Origin: G958295645 sp965242735 | GTDB lineage: Bacteria > Gemmatimonadota > Gemmatimonadetes > Longimicrobiales > Gaopeijiaceae | NCBI GenBank assembly: GCA_965242735.1 | Contig: OZ251497.1 | Location: forward strand, 1,736,001 to 1,800,000 | Direction: 5' to 3' | DNA: 64,000 nucleotides | Part shown: piece after piece, positions 33,415 through 40,960 of the stretch | Numbering within the stretch: position 1 is the first letter of the stretch | Layout of the letters: each line of letters begins with the position of its first letter | Notes under the pieces: model-generated | Seen by the model: the letters and a program-made list of their open reading frames with translations, nothing else | The model's database searches: none | Told to the model about the DNA's origin: nothing | Program-made: the position numbers and the translations under genes

Positions 33415-33660
33415 CTAGTCGCCGTGCGCATGGTCTCGCCTGCCTTGGTGGAAGACGACATGAAGCAGAGCGCCCGCGACGAAGGCTTGGTAGAGCTGCA
33501 AGTCGACGCGTTCGTGCGCCGCCCGAAGAATCTCCGGCCCGGCAGCATAGCCCGCCAGCGTGGCCCCGCACAAGATCAAGACGGCCAAGGTCACCGCGAG
33601 CCGGCCGTGACGAGGCCGAAGCAGCCACCAAAGCACCTTCTCGGTCTTCCCGGCCGTCAA
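33415..33660 (-). CDS. Small membrane protein of unknown function
   Basis: An 81-codon frame starting at TTG 33660, overlapping the rluB stop in a TTGA tetranucleotide; a GTG at 33636 is the alternative. It has one clear membrane segment (LAVTLAVLILCGATLAGYAA) and a second weaker one (LYQAFVAGALLHVVFH), and ends in HAHGD. The tail is reminiscent of the end of ZIP-type metal transporters, but this is a weak similarity. The coding look of the hydrophobic segments and the coupling to rluB support a real gene. Confidence 0.5.
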   Translation of the reverse strand: MTAGKTEKVLWWLLRPRHGRLAVTLAVLILCGATLAGYAAGPEILRAAHERVDLQLYQAFVAGALLHVVFHQGRRDHAHGD

Positions 33661-34442
33661 GATCGCCGGCGCCCGGCGACAGGACCGGTCCGCTTCGCCC
33701 TGCGGCCCCGGCGCGGACGAACCGCCAGCCGCGCCGCCTCGAGTTCCGAGTCGCGCGCCGGACGCCATCGTCCCGGTCCGAGCGTCCCAAGCCGGAAGGG
33801 GCCGAACCGAACGCGGCAGAGCCGCTCCGCTGGGCGTCCGGCCGCCTTGAGGAGGCGTCGAATCTCGCGCTTGCGCCCCTCGGCCAGGACCAGTCTGACG
33901 CCCCACTCCCCGTTGTCCAGCCGCGCTCGGCGCACGCGCTTGGGACGCGCGAATCCATCCTCCAGCTCCGCTCCCTTCTTGAGCGCACGGATCCGCTCGG
34001 CCGTGACGTCCCCCTTCACGGCGGCCACGTACTCGCGCTCGACGCCGGTCGCGGGATGCGCCAGCGCCGCGGCCAAGTCGCCCTCGTTGGTCATCAGGAG
34101 CAGGCCCGAAGTGTCGCGGTCCAGGCGCCCGACGTAGCGCAGGCCCGACGCCCACGGGGGCAGCACGTCGTAGACGGTCTCGCCTCCATGCGGGTCGCGC
34201 CGGGTGCAGAGGACGCCCACCGGCTTGTGGAACACGACCCACCGCCTCGACGCGGGCTGGACCTCCTCGCCGTCCACCGACACCACGTCCACGCCGGGCA
34301 CGACGCGCGCGCCCAACCGCGTCAGGCGTTCTCCGTTGACGGCCACCCTGCCCTGCAAGAGCATCGCCTCGGCTTGCCGACGGGACGCGGCGCCGGCCTG
34401 AGACAGGTACTTCTGCACCCGGACGGGAGCGCCGGGCCTCAT
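33657..34442 (-). CDS. rluB: Pseudouridine synthase RluB family
   Basis: The 261-residue protein has an N-terminal S4 RNA-binding domain (RVQKYLSQAGAASRRQAEAM) and the RsuA/RluB catalytic domain with the nucleophile Asp in GRLDRDTSGLLL (about residue 103). NPVGVL-type and EGRKREIRRLL motifs are also present. It modifies 23S rRNA in helix 89 in known members. The C-terminal tail is Arg-rich. It overlaps scpB by ATGA, and this scpA-scpB-rluB order is widespread in bacteria. Confidence 0.93.
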   Translation of the reverse strand: MRPGAPVRVQKYLSQAGAASRRQAEAMLLQGRVAVNGERLTRLGARVVPGVDVVSVDGEEVQPASRRWVVFHKPVGVLCTRRDPHGGETVYDVLPPWASGLRYVGRLDRDTSGLLLMTNEGDLAAALAHPATGVEREYVAAVKGDVTAERIRALKKGAELEDGFARPKRVRRARLDNGEWGVRLVLAEGRKREIRRLLKAAGRPAERLCRVRFGPFRLGTLGPGRWRPARDSELEAARLAVRPRRGRRAKRTGPVAGRRRS

Positions 34443-35233
34443 CGGGTCGTCTTCGGTGGATCCGGCAGAGGGGCTTCGCCGACGGCGCGAACGTCGGGAG
34501 GATCGGGCGGCGGCTCCGGCGGCGGCGGTTCCGGCCGGACGGCCTCGGAAATGTCTTCTCCGTCGCCGGCTTCCCCCGTCTCAAGCGCGTCGACGCCGGG
34601 TTGCACCAGGACGGCTTCGACGGCGTCGGCGGGAGGGAGACGCTCGGCGGTCTCGGCGTCGCCGTCGGGCGGACCGGGGCTGTCCCAGGCCGGCGCTTCG
34701 GCCGCGGCCGGGTCGCGAAGGACGACGGGCAGCTCCTCCGGCCTGGGCAGGGCGTCCAGCGAGTCGAAGCCGAAGTGCTCCAAGAAGCGCGGCGACGTGC
34801 CGTACAGGACCGGCCTGCCGACGCCGTCGCCCCGCCCCACGACGTGCACCAAGTCGCGCGCGAGCAGCGTGCGGATCACCCCCGACGAGTTGACGCCGCG
34901 CACGTTCTCGACGCCGACCCGGCTGATCGGTTGGCGGTAGGCGACGATCGCCAGGGCCTCCAAGGCCGGGCCGGACAGGCGGGCAGGCTTGGCGACCGCG
35001 TCCATCCGCTCCAGGTAGGGGGCGAACTCGGAGCGCGTCAGCAGCTGCACGCCGCCGGCCACTTCGCGCAGCTCGAAGGCGCGGCCCGACTCCGCGTAGT
35101 GGGTCCTCAGCTCGGCCAACGCCGCCTCCACGCGATCTTCGTCCAACCCCTCGTCGGCGCGGGCGATCTCGTCCGACGACAGGGGGGCGTCGCTGGCGAA
35201 GAGGACGGCCTCGACGACGCTGGCGTCGTTCAC
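34439..35233 (-). CDS. scpB: Segregation and condensation protein B
   Basis: The 264-residue protein has the two winged-helix domains of ScpB: VEAVLFASDAPLSSDEIA at the start, VQLLTRSEFAPYLERM, and ALEALAIVAYRQPISRVGVENVRG in the second. It bridges the SMC heads with ScpA for chromosome segregation. The last 80 residues are an acidic, Pro-rich tail. The start is GTG 35233, and a second copy of this start region lies 74 bp upstream, forming a 25-codon minicistron that ends in GTGA at the scpB start. Confidence 0.93.
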   Translation of the reverse strand: MNDASVVEAVLFASDAPLSSDEIARADEGLDEDRVEAALAELRTHYAESGRAFELREVAGGVQLLTRSEFAPYLERMDAVAKPARLSGPALEALAIVAYRQPISRVGVENVRGVNSSGVIRTLLARDLVHVVGRGDGVGRPVLYGTSPRFLEHFGFDSLDALPRPEELPVVLRDPAAAEAPAWDSPGPPDGDAETAERLPPADAVEAVLVQPGVDALETGEAGDGEDISEAVRPEPPPPEPPPDPPDVRAVGEAPLPDPPKTTR

Positions 35234-35322
35234 GTCACCCGCTCGGGCAATCCCGGACCTGTCCGGCGGCCAAGTCGGACGGCCTCGACGGCGCCGGCGT
35301 CGTTCACGTCACCCGCTCCCGC
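35204..35322. repeat. 74-bp duplication of the scpB start region creating a 25-codon minicistron
   Basis: About 42 bases around the scpB start (cgtcgttcacgtcacccgct core) recur 74 bp upstream with two mismatches. The extra GTG at 35307 opens a frame of 25 codons (first residues VNDAGAVEAV against VNDASVVEAV in ScpB), ending in TGA at 35230-35232. That TGA overlaps the scpB GTG by four bases. scpA ends one base before the extra GTG. Confidence 0.8.
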
Positions 35323-36217
35323 CCGCAGGGGCCGCGACGGCGGCCGCACCGCCCGCCGGGTCGCCTTGCGCGAACAACGGGGCGGCCGAATCCTCCGACG
35401 AGGACCCTTCGCCTTCCCCGCCGACGTCCGAGAGCGCGTCCAGTCCTCTCTGGTCGATCTGCTGCCCCGGATACATCCAGAGCGGCGAGAACGGCCGTCT
35501 CTGGCGAAGCGACACGATCTGCCGCTTGCCCAGCTCCAGCCCGGCCAGCAAGGTCATGACCCCGTGGGCGCGCCGCTTCCAGGGCGCCACCAAGTTGCGA
35601 AACTCGATGCGCCGGACGCGCCGGAGCGTCTCCACGATGAGCTTCGCCTTGGCGCGCATGGCCACGGGCCTTCGCCGAATCCGGTGCGCCGCGTCCTGTT
35701 CGTCCGGGGGCTCGACGCCCAGCGCGGCGGCGAAGACGTCGTCCCAATCGACGTCGATCGGCAAGTCGGCCGGCCGGAGCTTCGGGCGGGCGGGCACGTA
35801 GCCCTTCGAGAAGCGTCGGCGGCGGTCGTCCTCGGCGGCGCGAAAGCGCTGGGCGATCTCGCGCACCTGCTCGTGCTCCAAGAGGCGGCGCACCAGCTCG
35901 GCGCGCGGATCCTCGTCGTCTTCGTCGTCCGGCGACCGGGGCAAGAGCAACTTGGCCTTGATGCGCACAAGGGTGGCCGCCATCTCGAGGAACTCGCCCG
36001 CTTCGTCGATCCTCCGGGCCACCACGCTCTCGACGGCCTTCAGGAACTGCTGCGCAATCGGCGCGATGGGGATGTCGAAGATGTCGACGTCCTGGGTGCG
36101 GATCAGGTGCAGCAGCAGATCGAGGGGACCTTGAAAGTGGTCCGTCTCGACCATGAGGAGTCCGTCGCCGGCGGCGTCTCCTTCCAGCCTGGGCAGGGCG
36201 ATCCTCGACGTCGTCAT
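35309..36217 (-). CDS. scpA: Segregation and condensation protein A
   Basis: A kleisin of 302 residues: FQGPLDLLLHLIRTQDVDIFDIPIA at the N-terminus, FLEMAATLVRIKAKLLLP in the SMC-neck helix, and the C-terminal winged helix (VMTLLAGLELGKRQIVSLRQ). It works with ScpB and SMC in chromosome compaction. The start at 36217 overlaps the M50 protease stop (ATGA). The final 40 residues are low complexity (Gly, Ala and Ser). Confidence 0.94.
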   Translation of the reverse strand: MTTSRIALPRLEGDAAGDGLLMVETDHFQGPLDLLLHLIRTQDVDIFDIPIAPIAQQFLKAVESVVARRIDEAGEFLEMAATLVRIKAKLLLPRSPDDEDDEDPRAELVRRLLEHEQVREIAQRFRAAEDDRRRRFSKGYVPARPKLRPADLPIDVDWDDVFAAALGVEPPDEQDAAHRIRRRPVAMRAKAKLIVETLRRVRRIEFRNLVAPWKRRAHGVMTLLAGLELGKRQIVSLRQRRPFSPLWMYPGQQIDQRGLDALSDVGGEGEGSSSEDSAAPLFAQGDPAGGAAAVAAPAGGSG

Positions 36218-36879
36218 GCGAGCCCTGTCCGAATCACCCAGTCGAAGACGAAGAGAACCGGCGCGAAGATCGCCGAGAACGCGCCCGGCGCCAGCGCCAC
36301 CACGAGCAGGAGGCCAAGCGTGCCGTACCCGCCGAGGCGAAGATAGGGGGCCTGCAAGGACCGCGGGAGCAGATGGCGGAGCACGCGGGATCCGTCGAGG
36401 GGCGGAACGGGGATCAAGTTGAACCAAGCCAGGGTCAAGTTGATCAGAATGCCGTAGAGCAGCAAGGACGACAAGCCCGCGCTCGCCAGCAGGCCCGAGC
36501 CGAGACCCGAGCCGAGGGGCGCCGCGTCCAGAAGCGGCCACGCGACGATCCACGCGACCGAGGCCAGCGCGGCCAAGCCCAGGTTCGCCGCGATCCCGGC
36601 CAGCGAAACGCGAACGTCGCCGGCGCGGGGGCTGCGGAAGTTCTCCGGGCGGACCGGGACGGGCTTGGCCCAGCCCAGGAGGAAGTCGCCGGGAAGCACG
36701 TACAGGACCAGCGGAACCAGGAGGGACCCGACGACGTCCAAGTGCGCAAGCGGATTCAGGGTGATGCGGCCCAGATCGCGCGCCGTGGGGTCGCCCTCGC
36801 GCCAAGCCTGCCAAGCGTGGGCAACCTCGTGGACCACGACCGAGAACAGGAGGACCAGGACGGCCAGGAGAAAGTCCAT
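36214..36879 (-). CDS. Site-2 protease-like M50 membrane metallopeptidase
   Basis: The 221-residue multi-pass membrane protein has the zinc motif HEVAH at residues 17-21 in the first helix and the distal ligand motif NLIPVPPLDGSRVL. RDLGRITLNPLAHLD is the usual following segment. Small M50 proteases of this class very often precede scpA in bacteria, as here. TATATT lies only about nine bases before the ATG (36893-36888), which would make the transcript nearly leaderless. The substrate is unknown. Confidence 0.9.
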   Translation of the reverse strand: MDFLLAVLVLLFSVVVHEVAHAWQAWREGDPTARDLGRITLNPLAHLDVVGSLLVPLVLYVLPGDFLLGWAKPVPVRPENFRSPRAGDVRVSLAGIAANLGLAALASVAWIVAWPLLDAAPLGSGLGSGLLASAGLSSLLLYGILINLTLAWFNLIPVPPLDGSRVLRHLLPRSLQAPYLRLGGYGTLGLLLVVALAPGAFSAIFAPVLFVFDWVIRTGLA

Positions 36880-37063
36880 TGCGTTGCAATATACGCGAAC
36901 GGCTCGCGCGCACGCCCAGCCGTTGCCGCACATGCTCGGCCAGCAGCGTCGGCCCGAAGCCCGCGTAGACCGGCTCCGCCGCCGGCGCCGGCACCTGCTC
37001 GCGGACCTGCGGCGATGAGCTCGGTTCGACCGACGGCCCCGCAGTCCGTGGACCGCCGCGCCG
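36880..37063. other. Divergent spacer between M50 protease and rpsT
   Basis: Together with the rpsT promoter and leader this gap spans about 300 bases. A leftward open frame through it has protein-like stretches but no start and no recognised family, so I do not call a gene. It contains the -10-like TATATT for the leftward operon. Confidence 0.4.
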
Positions 37064-37092
37064 TTGACGTCCGGCGGCGCTGCTTCTATCCT
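37064..37092 (+). promoter_or_regulatory. Vegetative-type promoter of rpsT
   Basis: TTGACG (37064-37069) and TATCCT (37087-37092) with a 17-base spacer. The predicted leader to the rpsT ATG is about 80 nucleotides. Confidence 0.65.
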
Positions 37093-37180
37093 TCTTCCGT
37101 CGAAGTTGGCCGCGACGGCTTGGCTGGGCTCCCTGCCCCACGCCGTCGCGGGGCTTGGCGGAACGCAAGAGCGGAGAGAC

Positions 37181-37435
37181 ATGCCGAACATCAAGAGCGC
37201 GAAGAAGCGCATGGAGCTCAGTCGGCGGGCGCGCGGCCGGAACCGGATCACGCGTTCGCGCATTCGGACGATCCTGCGGCGGGTGCGGGAAGCGGACTCG
37301 CCGGAGCAAGCCGAGGCGTTGCGGCGCGACGCGGTGGCGCTCGTGGACCGGGCGGCAAACCGGCGCGTGCTGCATCCCAACCGGGCCGCGCGCATCAAGT
37401 CGCAGCTCGACCGGTGGGTGCGCGCGCTTTCCTGA
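37181..37435 (+). CDS. rpsT: Ribosomal protein S20
   Basis: An 84-residue, highly basic three-helix protein beginning MPNIKSAKKRMELSRRAR and containing HPNRAARIKSQL near the end, both diagnostic of bS20. It binds 16S rRNA in the small subunit. Lys is largely replaced by Arg, as expected for this GC content. It is a single-gene unit with its own promoter and converges on the pyrimidine operon. Confidence 0.97.
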   Translation: MPNIKSAKKRMELSRRARGRNRITRSRIRTILRRVREADSPEQAEALRRDAVALVDRAANRRVLHPNRAARIKSQLDRWVRALS

Positions 37436-37544
37436 CGCGAGCCCGCCAAGGCCGGGTCTCGCGCGCCGGCCTTCCTGCGCGTTCCTTCGAGGCGGTCAGC
37501 CTCCCGGCTAGCGAGTCCACCGCGGCGCCACGCCGCCAAAGGCT

Positions 37545-38980
37545 CTAGGCCGGCGCCCGCCTCAGATCCCAGACCGTTTCGCCCTCCACGAGCGTTCTCA
37601 CGACCCGGCCGACCAGGTCGGCGCCGACGAACGGCGTGTTGCGGCTGTTCGACACGAACGCGTCCGGATCGACGGTCCATGCGTGCGCGGGGTCGATCAG
37701 CGCGATGTCCGCGGGAGCGCCCCGAACCAGCGCGCCGCCGCCGAGTCCCAGCAGCGCGGACGGCCCGGCGGACATGCGTTCGATCAGCGCGGACAAGCTG
37801 AGCACGCCTTCCAGCACCAGCTTCGCATGCAGCACGGCGAAGGTCGTCTCCAGGCCCACGGCCCCGAAGGGCGCGTCGTCGAAGGCCTGCTCCTTCTCGT
37901 CGTAGTGGCGGGGCGCGTGGTCGGTGGCCACGCAGTCGATCACGCCTTGCGCCAGCGCTAGCTGCAGAGCCTCCACGTCGCGGCGAGGCCGGAGCGGCGG
38001 GTCGACCTTGCAGTCGGTCCCGTAGCCTTCGAGGCGGCCATGGTCGAGGAGCAGATGATGCGGGGTGGCCTCGGCGGTCACCTGCGCGCCGCGCTCCTTG
38101 GCCCGGCGAACGATTTCGCAGGACGCGGCCGTGGAAACGCACTGGACGTGCAGGCGGCCGCCCGTGGCTTCGGCCAGCGCAACGTCGCGGGCGACCGCGA
38201 CCTCTTCGGCGACGGCCGGCTTGCCGCGCAGTCCCAAACGCGTCGAGACCACGCCCTCGTGCATGACCCCGCCTTCGGCCAGCCACGGGTCCTCGCAGCG
38301 CGCCAGGACGGGCACGCCGAAGGACTGTGCGTATTCCAGCGCGCGCCTCATGAGCAGCGTGGAACGCACGGTCTTGCCGTCGGCCAGCGCCACCGCGCCC
38401 GCCGCCACGACCTCGCCGAATTCCGTCAGCTGTTCTCCCTCGCGCCCGACGGACAGAGCCGCCGCAGGCAGCACGCGCGCTCCGGCCGCCCGGCGGCCTG
38501 CGGCGACGGCGAACCCCACGGCCGCGGGATCGTCCACGGGCGGAGCGGTGCTCGGCATGGCGCACACCGCCGAGCATCCCCCGGCGGCGGCGGCCCGGGC
38601 CCCCGACGCGATCGTTTCCCGGCGCTCCCCGCCCGGCTCGCACAAATGCACCTGCGGGTCCACGAAGCCGGGCGCCACGACCAAGCCGGTCGCGTCGAGC
38701 ACCCGGTCCCCGTTTTGCGCCCGCCCCTCGGCCCGCGGCCCAGCCGCCGGTTCGCCTTGGGCGGCGCCCTCTTCCGCGCGCCCCGAGGTCGGCCCCTCGC
38801 CACAGCGCTCGTCCGCTCGCTCCGGGGTCCGTCCCCCGCCCCAGCGCCCGTCCGCGCCGTCCGGAGCCAGCCCCTCGCCCACATCCCCAATCCGTCCGTC
38901 TTCGATCAACACGTCAGCGAGACCGTCCATGCCCTGGGCGGGGTCCACCACGCGCCCGCCCCGAATCCACAGGCGTCCGC

Positions 38981-38984
<4 letters not shown>
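37545..38984 (-). CDS. pyrC: Dihydroorotase-like protein PyrC', metal ligands lost (probably inactive)
   Basis: A type I dihydroorotase homologue of 479 residues. GTG 38984 overlaps the pyrB stop (GTGA). Compared with active enzymes, the HxH metal pair is QVH (Q111, H113), the His of AHCED is R229, and the His before VST is C282, while the two metal Asp (D202, D355) remain. The substrate residues of REPG and MPNT are C115 and Ser, and DHAPH reads DHAPR. Such degenerate PyrC' proteins are known in Pseudomonas, where they are structural partners of aspartate transcarbamoylase. That role fits here next to pyrB; an active dihydroorotase should be encoded elsewhere. Residues about 32-95 are an inserted repeat tract. 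Confidence 0.88.
38715..38885. repeat. Degenerate repeat insertion of about 39-bp units in pyrC'
   Basis: The insert encodes diverged 13-residue units (GEGLAPDGADGRW, GGGRTPERADERC, GEGPTSGRAEEGA). All lengths keep the frame. It lies in the loop between two N-terminal beta strands, just before the strand leading to the metal site. Confidence 0.6.
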
Positions 38985-39948
<964 letters not shown>

Positions 39949-39952
<4 letters not shown>

Positions 39953-40100
39953 GCCGCGTCGCGCGCCACAAGCACGACGGGGAGACGGCGGCCCGTCTCG
40001 ATCCATTGCGCGGCCGGGGCGCTCATGCCGCGTCGCGCGCCACAAGCACGACAGGGAGACGGCGGCCCGTCTCGATCCACGGCGCGGCCGGGGCGCTCAC
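39949..40100 (-). repeat. 74-bp tandem repeats forming two coupled 25-codon minicistrons between pyrR and pyrB
   Basis: Period 74 bp; the two inner copies are almost identical. Frame 1: GTG 40100 to TGA 40023; frame 2: ATG 40026 to TGA 39949. pyrR stop overlaps start 1 (GTGA), stop 1 overlaps start 2 (ATGA), and stop 2 overlaps pyrB's ATG (ATGA). Both peptides begin SAPAA after the start and end PVVLVARDAA, echoing the PyrB start (SAPAV) and the PyrR end (GVVLSARDAA). The unit is thus a copy of the pyrR-pyrB junction. Confidence 0.88.
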
Positions 40101-40651
40101 GCCGCGTCGCGGGCCGAGAGCACGACCCCCAGGTCGCCGTCCACTTCCGGCACCCGCACGTCGATCCGCCGGCCGGCCGCCACGTGGAAGGCACGCCCGA
40201 CCACGTCGGCCTGCACCGGGAGTTCGCGGCCGCCGCGATCCACCAGCACGCACAGAAGAATGCGCGCCGGACGGCCCAGGTCCGTCAGCTCCTTCATGGC
40301 GGCGCACACGGTGCGGCCCGTGTAGAGGACGTCGTCGACCAGCACGACGGTCTTGGCGTCGACCCCGCCCGGCGGGATTCGCGTCTCTCGCACTTCGGGC
40401 CGCGGGCCGATCTGCATGAGATCGTCGCGGTAGAAGGTGATGTCCAGCGTGCCGGCCGGGACGGGTCCGCAACCCTCGGCGGCCATGGCGCGGCCGACTC
40501 GGTCGGCGAGGTGGACGCCTCGCCGCTGAATGCCCATGAGCACGAGGCCTGCCGCGCCGTCCAGCGCGCGGAGCGACTCTGCGGCCATGCGGGCGACGGC
40601 GCGCCTGACTTCGCCGGCGTCCATGAGCACGGCCGGAAGAGCGGAGGTCAC
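40097..40651 (-). CDS. pyrR: Bifunctional pyr operon regulator / uracil phosphoribosyltransferase PyrR
   Basis: The 184-residue phosphoribosyltransferase-fold protein has the PRPP-binding loop TVVLVDDVLYTGRTVCAA and the PyrR-typical LVLMGIQRRGVHLADR. In known cases it binds pyr mRNA in response to UMP to cause attenuation, and has minor UPRT activity. GTG 40651 or ATG 40624 may start it. I found no convincing PyrR-binding anti-antiterminator in the 309 bases upstream, so regulation could be at translation, as in actinobacterial and Deinococcus-type cases (inference). Confidence 0.93.
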   Translation of the reverse strand: MTSALPAVLMDAGEVRRAVARMAAESLRALDGAAGLVLMGIQRRGVHLADRVGRAMAAEGCGPVPAGTLDITFYRDDLMQIGPRPEVRETRIPPGGVDAKTVVLVDDVLYTGRTVCAAMKELTDLGRPARILLCVLVDRGGRELPVQADVVGRAFHVAAGRRIDVRVPEVDGDLGVVLSARDAA

Positions 40652-40960
40652 TGTGGCAGTTGCGCGGGATGGCGGGGGGCAATGTTTGCGGGCGGCCCTC
40701 CGAGACGGGACCTCGGACGGCCCGGTCGGCGCCCTTCCCGTCGCGGACGCCGGGAGCGGTCGGGATCGGCCGCGAGCCGACGGCCAGGAATCCGGCGCGG
40801 ATCAAGGCCGAGGAAATGCCCGGCGCGTCCAGCTCGACGGCGTGGGAGGAAGGTAATTGCGCAAACGGCGCCGAACCAGCATCATCAAGCCGAACCAAGC
40901 ATCGTCACAGGTCTAGGGCGACACCGACAGGGCACCGCAACTCCACCAGGCCCTTCCGCA
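40652..40960. other. Divergent intergenic region between pyrR and the antiporter
   Basis: 309 bases with no supportable gene. It should hold promoters for both directions, but no good TTGACN-N17-TANNNT pair was found. A leftward open frame (residues like HAVELDAPGISS) crosses it, without a start or family match. Confidence 0.4.

Noticed and set aside
36895..37015. Leftward frame with protein-like residues (EPVYAGFGPTLLAEHV) between rpsT and the M50 gene
   Set aside because: No start codon or family match; upstream it runs antisense through rpsT. Most likely a chance frame.
37436..37544. Intrinsic terminator between rpsT and pyrC'
   Set aside because: GC-rich inverted stretches exist but none is followed by a T run. 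No confident intrinsic terminator was found anywhere in the window.
40652..40898. Leftward open frame upstream of pyrR (HAVELDAPGISS region)
   Set aside because: No start, no family, and it overlaps pyrR in another frame.
40652..40960. PyrR attenuator/anti-antiterminator ahead of pyrR
   Set aside because: No clear conserved PyrR-binding loop or terminator hairpin with T run was found by eye; a covariance-model search would be needed.
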